Notes: a model not told the origin generated them from the sequence alone. 56,550 bases of DNA from Bremia lactucae (GCF_004359215.1 NC_090621.1:431720-488269), one strand, 5' to 3'; positions 1-10,619 are shown, counted from the first letter of the stretch. Numbers and translations are program-made.

Positions 1-212
1 TCCGACTCGCACTCGTAGTCGACCTCCAAAGAGGGGTCGTATTCACGTGGTGAATCACCACGTGCACTCGCAACACCAAGTGTTGTGCGAGTGGAAGACA
101 CTACGGTAGACGGAACGTCTACCGCAAGAGATAGCAATGCGTCACCCGCGGCTGCACGAACCGCAGCCGAAGGCTCAGCACTATCATCACCCCGCATGAA
201 TTGTTCCTTCAT
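1..212 (-). CDS. Antisense accessory ORF of a family C gypsy element, 5' part, runs off the window
   Basis: An open frame on the minus strand starts at the ATG at 212-210 and stays open for 70 codons to the window edge. It lies 119 bp from the start of the family C LTR at 332, so in the element it is antisense to gag-pol and placed just before the 3' LTR. The product begins MKEQFMRG and is rich in Ala, Val, Ser and acidic residues, with the stretch AAAGDALLSLAVDVPS. The same protein is encoded at 32461-32189 in element C2, aligned over 65 codons without an indel. The plus strand is closed by stops here. I recognise no known domain; nuclear or Gag-like roles would be guesses. Confidence 0.6.
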   Translation of the reverse strand, partial: MKEQFMRGDDSAEPSAAVRAAAGDALLSLAVDVPSTVVSSTRTTLGVASARGDSPREYDPSLEVDYECES

Positions 213-331
213 GCGATGAAATTTAAAATGATGGATCTGACCAATCAAAAACATTTTAAAAATTCGGTGGTCATTTAGCGATCACTCCATCTAATGACAT
301 TTAGAGTGATTGTCGTTTAAGATAGGGGTGA

Positions 332-776
332 TGTAACGGGGTGCATCCTTACATGAAATTAACACTTAAAGGTTGTTAATTAATATGTTATCTATAAGGT
401 AGATAATATTTGGAGGATATTACTTTATATAGTAATATCCTGAATTCTTATTCATAAATAGGTATAGGCCATTATGTCTATTTATTCCGCAGACTAATCA
501 GCTGTAGAAGTAATCAAAGAGAGTTACAAGATAAGATAGATAAGAATTCATTTACATGTTAAGTATTAGTTTATAGTTAAGTCAGCATTTACAAAGATAG
601 ATTAAGAGACACTTAACTATATTAATACAGTTTTCAGTTTACCATCTTAAGCTAACTTGTTTTAAGAGAAGTCTTCCTCTATACGTACAGTGTACGTCAC
701 CTAACGAAATGCACCACTCACAACTGAAGCAGTGTGAAGTGAACTTGTACTGAAACAGTACAAGTCGCAGTGCCCC
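332..776 (+). repeat. Family C LTR (3' LTR of an element that continues left of the window)
   Basis: It begins TGTAACGGGG directly after a purine-rich tract (GATAGGGGTGA, 321-331), the expected polypurine primer, and ends in CAGTGCCCC, lacking the last GTTACA. It is nearly the same as the copy at 19399-19806 and more distantly related to 27068-27506 and 32580-32987. It contains several inverted repeats: TTATCTA around 392-410, an 11-bp stem at 414-441 and a 10-bp stem at 743-765. Confidence 0.85.
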
Positions 777-1746
777 AATTGTGTGAGGTCCATGATCTGA
801 ATCGACTTGAAACGTGGCGCGTAAATAGTCATTAAAGTTGCAGCTGAGTCAATCTGTTAACGCGCATGTGCCAGTGTGGAATTGCTTTGGGGATTCGCGT
901 CGCGTTGCCGTGCCTTGTAGGTGCTGCTCTGCTCTACTAATGAGAACAATTCGTATCAGATAATATCAACTCGATTTGCTACGTATTTTAAACCTCTTTA
1001 TTTATGATAAGTGTGATGATATAATGACACAGAAATGTTGTTGACTGATTTTCAGCGACCCCATCGACGAAGCGCAAGGAGTGCTATTTCTAGACACACC
1101 TAAAGAGGTTTAGCGAAGTCATGTTGCTCCTGAATGATCGTAATTCGATGCAATTTAAAGCCAAATCTTGAATATTCAATTTCTCATATTCGCCTTAGGT
1201 TTTGACTTATTCGTTATTTGGCAATTTAACTATTGAAAGTTTTTTCTATTCTCTCTGGCTTCAAATTATAGTTTTAGTGTTTTTGTAGCTATATGTGATA
1301 CTTGAAAATTTGGTACATGCTTCACAATTAATTTATTATAATTAGAATTAATTTGACGTTTTGATAGTCCTCTTAAAAATGAGAAGAAGACACTTTACAA
1401 TAAAATATTAGTTGATACTCAGTATCAAAGCAAAATATTAATCTCACATAATGAATTTTATATATTTCCGCCACGACTGGGATTGATGGATAGGCGGACG
1501 CAGAGTGTGACATCCGCTTTATAGACTACGCTTAGGCGAAAATGTACGTTACTTGGAGACAGTATATTAACTGGTGTCATCGTACGATACGTAACAAGAA
1601 GCGAAAAGAAGAAGCGGAATTGTAAAAAGTCTCTGATTTTTTAGCTGGTGTCGAGGTAAGTTAAAAAAAAGTATGGGGCTCATATTCGTAGCTAAAGCAG
1701 CTGAAATAAGTTTATATAGCGAAGAAGTTCTCTCTATTTATATATA
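777..1746. other. Stretch without a supported gene
   Basis: This roughly 970-bp AT-rich stretch lies between the family C LTR and the family B LTR. I see no convincing coding frame, no LTR termini and no RNA gene. It is probably host intergenic DNA into which the retroelements landed. Confidence 0.5.
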
Positions 1747-2253
1747 TGTAACGGGTGTCCGGTACATGAGTATAATTTCCAACACGAGGAATAACAATTA
1801 TTATTTTCTACAAGAGGAAAAGAATAAAGAAACACAAAATTATAATCTATATTCATTTTGACTTAAATAGTTACAATAATACCAAATTTGATAATATTGG
1901 TGCAATATGACATTAGCTCTGTTAGTTGGTTGATTTAAGTCTTAATCAACCCCGCCAATCGTTATAAGACACGATTGTGCGGTGCGCAACGAGGCGCCAT
2001 ACTCAGATAATTGTTGATTGAATCAGTTCAGTAGTAGATTGAGGATCGTTACATAAGAAATAAATATATTAAAGCACTTTTACTTTTCTCTAACTCTAAC
2101 TTTTAATTACTTTTGGTAGCTACAGACCTCTAGCTCCTTAGAAACCCTCCTCTGTACCCTTGTGTACGTGAAATTTCGATACACATAACCTTCACTGTAA
2201 TCAGTGTAAGACCAACTAGTACTTACGAGTACTAGTGAAGGTGCCCAATTACA
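1747..2253 (+). repeat. Family B LTR (B1)
   Basis: The repeat starts TGTAACGGGTG and ends AATTACA, directly before the primer-binding sequence. It matches the LTRs at 11499-11979 (plus), 26478-26986 (minus) and part of 43566-43749 (minus), sharing the block CAACCCCGCCAATCGTTATA. The last 100 bp hold consecutive hairpins, the final one with arms ACTAGTACT and AGTACTAGT at 2215-2236. The small ORF at 1673-1861 in this repeat is not a gene. Confidence 0.85.
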
Positions 2254-2438
2254 CCTGGTAGCACTTTGTAGTCCGTTCAGCGACCTACTCACGTTCCATC
2301 CAACATGGACAAGAAGGACGCAGCTTTCCAGCCCCTCAACAAGGCTATCTTGCCACGCTTGAAGTGTTTATTCATTTGAGTGACCTTGAATGGAGAGCGA
2401 TCGAACAAACGACTTAAGTCGTTGGCGGCCAGCCTTCA
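2254..2438 (+). mobile_element. Family B primer-binding site and leader remnant, cut by element A1
   Basis: Directly after the LTR comes CCTGGTAGCACTTTG, a tRNA primer-binding site beginning TGGTAGC, compatible with an initiator Met tRNA as in yeast Ty3. The next 170 bp match the leader of element B2 (11980-12170). Homology then stops abruptly where the family A LTR starts at 2439, so A1 landed in, or recombined with, this older family B copy. No clear target-site duplication is visible. Confidence 0.7.
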
Positions 2439-2972
2439 TGTCACGGGCTAAAGTTGCTCTAATTTATACAGTCCCCGTTCAGTACACTTGGTGTACTTAA
2501 GGGAATGGTCAATTACTAAATTAAAGTAGTTAGACCCAGCACTCGGGTGTGGTTCACACTTGTGACCAACCCTTGTTTATGTGATGCACATGGGTGCATT
2601 CACATTAGGAAAGATGACGGCTAGCGTCATCCGTTACGCGAGATATCTAGAAAAATATGCTCTCAAAACATATTAAGTGTTATCGTTAGAGATGACATAT
2701 TTCATTGGTTAAAATAGGTATTTATATTTAATACGATTAAACAAAAATCAGACTGAAAACTACCTTCTACTTGGTAAAGTGCGCACGAGGAGCCGGATTA
2801 CCGCTCCCGTGACGACACCTAACCAGAGTACTTAGTGTGTTGGGTGAGGTCGCATACGCGCCCACCGCAACTACCTCTCTGCACGCAAGAGAAGCTGGCT
2901 GAACCGCTTCCTCGCAGTGCTAGGGTGTGTGTCTAAGTAGAGCGTGGCCGCATTACGACGTGCCCGCCTGCA
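2439..2972 (+). repeat. Family A LTR, 5' of A1
   Basis: The repeat starts TGTCACGGGC (TGTAACGGGC in other copies) and ends CGCCTGCA. It matches 10620-11149 and, in reverse, 33351-33878, 39413-39966 and 56442-56550. It carries the hairpin GATGACG-GCTAG-CGTCATC, in which two TGACG half-sites face each other. Confidence 0.85.
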
Positions 2973-2974
2973 CT

Positions 2975-2992
2975 TGGAAGCACTTGAAATCC
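2975..2992 (+). promoter_or_regulatory. Primer-binding site of A1
   Basis: TGGAAGCACTTGAAATCC lies two bases after the 5' LTR and primes minus-strand DNA synthesis. The A2 copy reads TGGTAGCACTTGAAATCC, whose TGGTAGC start is compatible with an initiator Met tRNA 3' end. The exact tRNA cannot be named from this window. Confidence 0.65.
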
Positions 2993-2993
2993 T

Positions 2994-4073
2994 TCCCACT
3001 ACCTGTCTGTCAGTGAGGACGAGCCTCAAAATTGATTGTGCTCATTTCTTACACCTCTCCGAACATTATCGGGAGATGACAGAGTACCTAGCGCACGGAC
3101 TTGGGGACAAGCTCTGGCCAGGCTCTTGGGCAGTTCTCTTATGTAACATTTTACTCATTTAAAGCAGTTTGAGACATTGTTGCTCGGACAGCGGAGGGCC
3201 ACGTCCGAGGCACAGGGCCATGCTGCGGCGGAATCCGTCACTAAGACTCAAGATAAGCTGAGGCATGAGCAGGCTCGGAGCGAGGCTCTCTACAGGACTG
3301 TTGAGATGCTCTCTGCCTGGCCGTATCAGCCGTGGCGCATTCGGATGGACCCGCCCAAGTTTGATGGAACTGCAGCGCACACGATTGTCCATTGGCTTTA
3401 GCGGTGGAGCAATGCGGTCATCGAGGACGACAGCCGGATGGTGTCGTACGCCATGTCGCATCTGCGCAAAAAGGCCTCAGATTGGGCTTACTCGGCGCTT
3501 ATGGCGCTCAGAAAGGCGTTTCCTACATGGGCGATCTTTAGGAAAAGATTCGCGCCATGTACCAGCCGCCGAACAACGAAATGTTGCTTCAGGCGCACTT
3601 CTCTAGAGCGCGACAGGCGAAGCGATCTCTGCACGAATAAGTGCAGGAGATGCGCTCGCTATCGGCGTCCATTACCGTAGGTCCGATTCTGGAGCACATT
3701 AAGGTGCCCACGTTTATGAACGGACTACGGCGTAGCCCATCGCGACGGACCCTTTTCAGAAAGGTGCCGTCGACGATGGAAGAGGCAATCCAAATTTAGG
3801 AGCAATCTACAACAGTGCCTCGGCTAAAGCTTGTATAAGCTGCGACCGAGAGTACAGATGTCACTCCCATGAAGTTGGGCAATGCAGACGTCGTCTGTTT
3901 TAAATGCGGCAAGCGCGGCCATATGATAGCTCGCTGCTATGCCAGAGTCCCTGCTGTGGCGAAGACGCCCAGCAAGAGGACTTCCTCCCCAAAGGGCGAT
4001 GGCAAGAACCAGCGTGCGAGACGCATGAGTTCTGCATCAAACACTGAGGAATCGGGAATTGCAGGAGTGCAGT
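2994..4073 (+). pseudogene. gag of A1, broken
   Basis: Capsid/nucleocapsid precursor relic. Pieces of the 378-residue Gag of A2 are found in order in changing frames: LEILPTT near 2985, the central region MDPPKFDGTAAHTIVHW at about 3340-3400, then 3438-3680, and the zinc knuckle CFKCGKRGHMIARC (CX2CX4HX4C) at about 3895-3940. Frameshifts near 3160, 3400 and 3540 and a small deletion near 3800 destroy the reading frame. The frame ends in TAG at 4071-4073, followed by protease in another frame. Confidence 0.8.
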
Positions 4074-4487
4074 AGGGCGGGATGCCCTTCTGACACGGAC
4101 TCTGAAGCTACTCCTAAGTTCAGAGTTGTGGAACAAATGGGTACCATAGCCTTTGAGGTCTCGAAATTTCAGACCTCAACCCTGCTGGTCTATAGCGCTC
4201 AAGTAAGAGGCTATGACCAGGTGATGACCCTCCTAGTCGATTCCGGTTTCGCGTCGGCGATGTTTGAGTCGCATTGCCAGGATGGCAAGCGAGATGGGGC
4301 GACTGTTCGTTTAGCGAACGGCACGCTCGTTAAGTCTGAGGGAGTTCAGGTAGAACTCGCCTTTAGCTTTAGTGACTTCTCTAGTAAAGAGAAGTTCATA
4401 AAGCTAGGTATAGAGGGTCCGTATGACCCCATCCTAGGCATGCCATGGTTGGAAAAATACCAACCATGGATAGACTGGCGTACATGA
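4059..4487 (+). pseudogene. Aspartic protease region of A1 pol
   Basis: Retropepsin-like domain that would cut Gag-Pol. The catalytic loop LLVDSG is intact near residue 60 of this 142-residue frame, followed by the typical ILGMPWLEKYQPWIDW near the end. The frame overlaps the end of gag by some 15 bp and is shifted by one base from it, which suggests frameshift expression in the living ancestor. A TGA at 4485 closes it. Downstream 4488-4704 is a degraded linker that jumps at about 4705 directly into RT, having lost several hundred bases present in A2. Confidence 0.7.
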
Positions 4488-4704
4488 CCAGTTGCGAACT
4501 CTTCGCAGGACACTGGAAAGGATGCGCGGCAGGACACCGGAAAGGATGTTCTCCTGCGAGGGGCGTATGCAAGTGATATCGTGTCGAACACAGTTGAGGG
4601 TGCGTTGACGCATCTCAAACATCACATATTCCTAGCCAGCTCGTGAAGACAGGGGTAGTGAAAATGACGATGACAAGTAGTCATGCGTCCGAATGTCCTG
4701 CACA

Positions 4705-5063
4705 GAAGAAGAAGTACCGAGCCGTCTACGAGCAGATAGGGGCATCGGGCGCGAGATAGACCTCGAACCTGGCACCAAGTATTGTGTGACTTGGCAATGG
4801 CCGTTGCCGAAAGAACAAGTCGATTATATCGATGAGTTCTTCGACAAACGAGCCAAGGCGGGACATGTGCGTGAGAGCAAATCGCCTCACTGCAGCCCGA
4901 CCTTTTGTGTGCGTAAAGCCACAGGTGGATGGCGCGTGGTTCATGCTTATAATAAGCTGAACACGGCGACCATACCGGCGCAAACGCCAATCCCGCGGAA
5001 AGATGTCTTGTTGAACTCCATGGGAAAGTCAACTATCTTTTCCGCGTTGGATTTGAAGGATGG
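4705..5063 (+). pseudogene. Reverse transcriptase N-terminal part of A1, first copy
   Basis: The frame encodes the gypsy RT fingers region: EIDLEPGTKYCVT, WPLPKEQVDYI, SPHCSPTFCVRKATGGWRVV, YNKLNTATIPAQTPIPRKD and the start of the palm, FSALDLKDG, where the gap begins. The same sequence recurs after the gap at 5722 with about 97% identity by eye. Confidence 0.8.
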
Positions 5064-5721
5064 NNNNNNNNNNNNNNNNNNNNNNNNNNNNNNNNNNNNN
5101 NNNNNNNNNNNNNNNNNNNNNNNNNNNNNNNNNNNNNNNNNNNNNNNNNNNNNNNNNNNNNNNNNNNNNNNNNNNNNNNNNNNNNNNNNNNNNNNNNNNN
5201 NNNNNNNNNNNNNNNNNNNNNNNNNNNNNNNNNNNNNNNNNNNNNNNNNNNNNNNNNNNNNNNNNNNNNNNNNNNNNNNNNNNNNNNNNNNNNNNNNNNN
5301 NNNNNNNNNNNNNNNNNNNNNNNNNNNNNNNNNNNNNNNNNNNNNNNNNNNNNNNNNNNNNNNNNNNNNNNNNNNNNNNNNNNNNNNNNNNNNNNNNNNN
5401 NNNNNNNNNNNNNNNNNNNNNNNNNNNNNNNNNNNNNNNNNNNNNNNNNNNNNNNNNNNNNNNNNNNNNNNNNNNNNNNNNNNNNNNNNNNNNNNNNNNN
5501 NNNNNNNNNNNNNNNNNNNNNNNNNNNNNNNNNNNNNNNNNNNNNNNNNNNNNNNNNNNNNNNNNNNNNNNNNNNNNNNNNNNNNNNNNNNNNNNNNNNN
5601 NNNNNNNNNNNNNNNNNNNNNNNNNNNNNNNNNNNNNNNNNNNNNNNNNNNNNNNNNNNNNNNNNNNNNNNNNNNNNNNNNNNNNNNNNNNNNNNNNNNN
5701 NNNNNNNNNNNNNNNNNNNNN
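5064..5721. other. Assembly gap (658 N)
   Basis: A run of N interrupts the RT gene of A1. Both flanks carry the same roughly 350-bp RT segment, so the gap may represent a collapsed or unresolved repeat. Open frames drawn through the N run are meaningless. Confidence 0.99.
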
Positions 5722-6360
5722 GATGTGTTCCCAGAAGAAGTGCCGAGCCGCCTACCAGCAGATAGGGGCATCGGGCACGAGATAGACCTCGAACCTGGCA
5801 CCAAGTATTGTGTGACCAGGCAATGGCCGTTGCCGAAAGAACAAGTCGATTATATCGATGAGTTCTTCGACAAGCGAGCCAAGGCGGGACATGTGCGTGA
5901 GAGCAAATCGCCTCACTGCAGCCCGACCTTTTGTGTGCGTAAAGCTACAGGTGGATGGCGCGTGGTTCATGCTTACAATAAGCTGAACACGGCGACCATA
6001 CCGGCGCAAACGCCAATCCCGCGGAAAGATGTCTTATTGAACTCCATAGGAAAGTCAACTATCTTTCCCGCGTTGAATTTGAAGGATGGCTACTATCAGG
6101 TACTCATGAGAGAGTCCGATGTTGCCAAAATGGAAGTAAGCACGTCAAGCTGTTTGCTTTGGGAGTGGCTTGTGATGCCCCAAGGTTTAAAAAACGCACC
6201 AGCGACATTCAACCGAGTGGTGGCTCACATGATGCGTCAGCACCGTGCCTACGCGCCCCATTACTTGGCCGATGTATTCGTGCATAGTAGGGCCGAGGAC
6301 GGGCTGAACGCAATAGAGTGGCACAAGCGTCATTTAGACGCTGTGTCGCAGACTCTATAG
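5722..6360 (+). pseudogene. Reverse transcriptase of A1, second copy, inactive active site
   Basis: The frame is open from the gap to the stop at 6358. It covers fingers and palm of gypsy RT: NLKDGYYQVLMRES, VMPQGLKNAPATFNRVVAHM and the active-site region. The catalytic box, YFDD in A2 and C2, reads YLAD here (about 6262-6273), so one catalytic Asp is replaced by Ala and this RT would be dead even without its other lesions. Connection-domain fragments continue to about 6490 with stops. Confidence 0.85.
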
Positions 6361-6489
6361 GACGCTCAATTGTATATCAGCTTGCAAAAGTGCGTCACAG
6401 GCATCCCCGAGGCACCTGTGCTGCATCGTACGTACCCATAGTGTACGAGACTAGGTAAACTAGAAAAGAATGGCCAATACCACGGCATG

Positions 6490-7540
6490 TAAAGGATTTG
6501 CGCCAATTCTTAGGGCCCGCTAATTACTTGCATAAGTATTGCAAGAATTATGCTGAGCAAACTAAATCATTATCTGATCTCCTTAAAAAGGACAGAGAAT
6601 GGGTTTGGTTAAAAGAACAGGAAGATGCGTTCATGTCAGTGAAGCAATCGCTTGTGGAGGCACCGTCTTGGCATTGCCAGACGAGGATAAGCCCTTTAGC
6701 GTCGTCTGCGATGCAAGTAATATTGCAGTCGGCAGCGCGCTCATACAGAAGGATGACGACGACGTGGCCGGGTTCACATCGCGATGTTTCCACAAAACAT
6801 CAAAGAACGGACTGTTTCTCAAGGCATCCCAGCCCTGAGCAGCGTATCGCTTCTTTTTGTCCGTTTTTAGGACGCTCTCGTCCATTGTGGACGACGGGCA
6901 ACAGTCCACCAAGTTCTCTTCTGGAACTGGTGCCACTATTTCGTGGATCTTTCTTTCCTTTACTTCGGCAAGGAACAGATCCCACGACATAGCCGGGAGA
7001 TTTACTAACTCCTCGGCAGTCTTAAAGACTTGCCGGAGCATCTCAACTGAGGATGCCTCAGCAGTTTCGTCTTTGACGGCCTCGAACACCTCGTTCGAAC
7101 GCCCGTCCTCTATATTAGAGACTGATCCAAAGGTCACTCGTTTAGACGTGGCTTTGATCGTCCTAATCTGTCGATTGTGTCATTTCTTATCAGTCCCGGC
7201 TATTAAAAGCCGCGGAACGGAATTACCCTGTGCATGACAAAGAGCTACTTTTAATAAAATATGCTCTTATCAAATTTCGTGTGCACCTATTGGGCACCGA
7301 ACCATAAGTGGTTTATGCGGATCACGCATCACTCCGGACCGCAGTAAACTTACCGCACCTCTCACCTAGAATGGCAAGATGGCTCGCATTCTTCTCTGAA
7401 TTTAGTTTAAAGTTGAATACAAGCTGGGTAAGTCGAATGTCTTGGCTGACGCTTTATCGCGCAGACCAGACTTCGAGGTTAGACACCAGGAAAGTGTGTT
7501 TAGTGCGAAAGCACGATTTCAGCAATCAACGTTGGCAGCT
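6490..7540 (+). pseudogene. RNase H region of A1 with an inverted insert
   Basis: The connection and RNase H domains follow RT: FLGPANYLHKY at 6505, FSVVCDASNIAVGSALIQKD near 6690-6755, then after an interruption YPVHDKELLLIKYA near 7225 and VYADHASLRTAVN at 7311. Between about 6769 and 7176 lies a 400-bp segment in the opposite orientation that is homologous to the protease-RT linker of A2 (37070-37475). Its minus strand encodes STMDESVLKTDKKKRYAAQG, which belongs upstream of RT. Confidence 0.8.
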
Positions 7541-7554
7541 ATGAAGGCTACCAC

Positions 7555-8990
7555 GTGACGAGCTCATTGGCCTCTGAGATAAAAGATAGCTGCAGTCAGG
7601 ACGACCATTGTCGCCTGCTGTTGGATCACTTCGGTGGACGAAAGGTTTCTCTTCCGTCGCACCTGAAAGCTAAGCTTAATCGAATTAGCTACAACGATGG
7701 CCTGTTATGGCATCATCTGTCACCTTGTGATCCCTTGAGAATCTATGTGGCTCATGACACAGATCTCAAGCTGATGATCCTTTACGAGCTTCATGATGCG
7801 CCAACTAGTGGGCATCTGGGCCGTGAAAAGACATCCCTACAAGTGTCAGAGGAATGTAAGTGGCCACATCTATATAGATGGGTGGCCAACTATATTCGCT
7901 CTTGCGAACAGTGTCAGCCTATTTAGCCTGCATTATCCAGCAGTGCGCCACTAAAGCCGCTACCGATTCCAACGGATTGTTGGAAGTCAGTTAGTCTAGG
8001 CTTTATGTTTGGCATGCCGCCCAATCATAAGATTCGGACGGGGCTCGTCGTCTTTGTAGACAGACTGACCAAAGTGGTGCATTGAGCACAATATAAGACA
8101 TCGATCACAGGCAAGGAGGCAGCTCTCTTGTTCCTGGATCATGTTTACCGACTACACGAGATGCCCCAGTCCATAGTATCGGACCGGGGATCCACGCTTT
8201 ACGTCTGGTTTTTGGCGACATGTGTTCGAGCTGCTAGGTGGCAAGCTCCACATGTCGACAGCAGATCATCCCCAGACCGATGGCAAAGCAGAACGTGCCA
8301 ATCGGGTCGTGGCGGATGTCTTACGCACAATGGCAACTCCCAAAGAATGGAGCAAACAACTGCCCTTTGTGGAATTCACTATAAATAACAGTGTCCACGC
8401 CAGTACGGGTGGGACACCGTTTTATATTAACGGACTGCGCATCTTTGGACGCCAGTCTCGTTTGCCCCTAACTATGCTCAGTGCGGAAGAGGGACATTGT
8501 TTCGTCAATATGACGATGACCCGCGAGGGTATCATCTCAACGACAAAAACTTGCCCTAGTGACCATGCTAGTTTAGCAGTGGTTAATAAGATACGCCTTA
8601 TGGCTGATCTCTCGGCGGTGTCATTGGCGAGTTTGATGCTAAAAGCGTTAGCGAGGCTCACTGCTTTGTGGAATAGCGATTAGCCATCCCACGAAAAGGC
8701 CGTGACGCAATGACAAGCGCACAGGACAAGCAAAAATAATATGCGGACCGAAATGGTTGCATAAATAATGAACCCTATATTGGGTTAAAAAGAACTATTA
8801 TGTTCTGCTACCCTACCTAGCAATGCAATTTCTGTAATACCTGGAGGTACTACGAAGTTGTTGCCGCGTTTCATTGGGCCCTTTACGGTGGTAGGAGAGG
8901 TTGGAGACCTAAATTATAGGCTCACCCTTCCCCCGTATGAAGACGCACCCCGCATTTTGCATTAATCGTCTGAAATGGTATGTATAACCA
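7555..8990 (+). pseudogene. Integrase of A1, broken
   Basis: DDE integrase relic. The H2C2 zinc-binding domain is at 7770-7920 (H of LHDAPTSGH, then CEQCQ). The core follows with the first Asp near LGFMFGMPP replaced or shifted, SDRGS near 8180, and DHPQTDGKAERANRVV at 8266-8315 with the catalytic Glu. The C-terminal region (FIGPFTVVGEVGDLNYRL, about 8870-8930) ends near 8990. Stops at 7924, 8084 and 8681 and frameshifts interrupt it. Integrase inserts the cDNA into the genome. Confidence 0.8.
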
Positions 8991-8997
8991 AATCAGG

Positions 8998-10490
8998 TCA
9001 CATATCCCCATCCGTCTTAGAAGACCGATGGTGACACCGACTGTGAGTCAAGCGCCGTTCGGGTGAGCGGGACGGTAAAGGCGAAAAGCTATCGGACCGA
9101 CTCCTTCCACCACGAGCAGGACTCAGAGTGCGAGAAACATCACGCGAGCAACGCGAAGTCGTTAACATTATCATCTCAAAGAGGTCCAAGCGAGTCTTCA
9201 GGCGTTCACAACCCTGACGAGCCTTCGCTCGGACATTATAAAGATCTGAGGTCAGTCGCGAAACTTGACCCTCGAGATGCACAATACGTAGTTAGGAAAC
9301 GTTAAGCGCTGCTGAACTACGTTTAAACGGACGAAGGTAAGGCAGCCGCGAGTAGGTGAGTGAAATCGCCACTCCCATCGGCCGCCGCCTGCACAGATGG
9401 ATGCGGGTGGAAACCAACGCTTCTTTGTTGAAAATCTGCTAGCCCACCGCTCCGTGAGCCAAGTATCAGATCCTCGTCCAATGGAACGAAGAGTTTTGAC
9501 TCTTCGGAACCGATCGATACCCTACGTACTGTTGTGCCCGGCTTGTTGGCTGCCAATGAAAAGGGGCATCAGCTGAGGCCTCTTCGCAGGTCTCAAATGG
9601 ACTAACAGATGTAGCGTTGCGAGAAGAATCTGGGGATACAGTACCGCCCATAATTTCTTTCACACGCAAGCGCGCGAAATTAATTCGCTGTGATGCTGTT
9701 TCATCGCATCGGAATACGGATGAATGCGGCGCTTGAATTCCGCCTCGTATTGGTCGGGCGTTTAATTTGAACGCACGACCGTGATCGGGAAAATACGTCC
9801 CACGCGATTTCATCTGACTCTTTCATGCATCATTGATGCCATTCCAGACGCTCTTGGAGCGAGGCTCTCGGCCCGTTGGCACGCGACCATTTAGATGGAG
9901 GAAGCACAAGTAGTATGCCACCTGTCACATAGCCACGTTCGTAACGACTGACTTATGACACCGACTGAGCATGTCCACGTGTCGTCGGCGGAGCTTAGGC
10001 TTAGAAACCTCTATGTCACAGCCATTCTAGATAATGGTCTGAGCGGTAGGCGTTGTGGTTTAATCCAACCGAGAAGCGGCTGCGCCTTATTGGACAGCGC
10101 TCTCATTAATGGTCGCTGTGCTATCCAGCGCAGACAACGAGACAGAATTAGAAAACTACACTGTCACCAAGTTTGGATCAATAAGAGAGGTTCGGATGTA
10201 CAATAATGCGCATTCATCCTTCCTCATAAGCTCGTTGACCGCATCACTACAATGAGATGACGGTTCCGGTGTCGATCAGTGTAGTCGACAATGAGCGATG
10301 GATCGACGTCCTCACTGATAATGTAGAATGACTCCTTAAGCCCACTTAACGCGACAGCAGCGGTAGCTATCGGCGTTTTGATTGAGGCATTAGACGCTGC
10401 CGGCGTGTTAACGCGGCGCGTACGCTTCTCGTGTGGTTGAGTGGGTGTCTTCGCAGACGACCCACCAACGTTGCCCCTCTTAGGTGGCAT
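8998..10490 (-). pseudogene. Antisense accessory gene of A1, broken
   Basis: On the strand opposite to gag-pol a coding-like region starts at the ATG at 10490-10488, 129 bp before the 3' LTR, and runs towards the end of integrase. The first 51 codons (MPPKRGNVGGSSAKTPTQP...) align without indels to the A2 copy at 34007. Later pieces, in changing frames, reach an open segment at 9813-9466 and another at 9282-8998. The last piece has a hydrophilic, possibly coiled-coil stretch (LEGQVSRLTSDLYNVRAKAR) and then an SR-rich tail. The stop lies next to the end of integrase. No known domain was recognised. Internal stops show this copy is dead. Confidence 0.55.
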
Positions 10491-10619
10491 ATTAGGCTTC
10501 GTGTAAGACACAGGTAGTGAGAGTGAATGCGAGAACCAAGCGGCGCGTAAAGCAGCTCGCTGTTCCTCTGTCTACTTTGACGAATTACAAAATGTAAAGT
10601 AGTTCTATAAAGGGGTTGG

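Noticed and set aside
1673..1861. 62-codon plus-strand ORF
   Set aside because: It spans the edge of the family B LTR, has AT-rich low-complexity content and is not preserved in the other LTR copies.
5060..5785. Open frames through the N run
   Set aside because: They consist almost wholly of unknown bases; no coding claim is possible.
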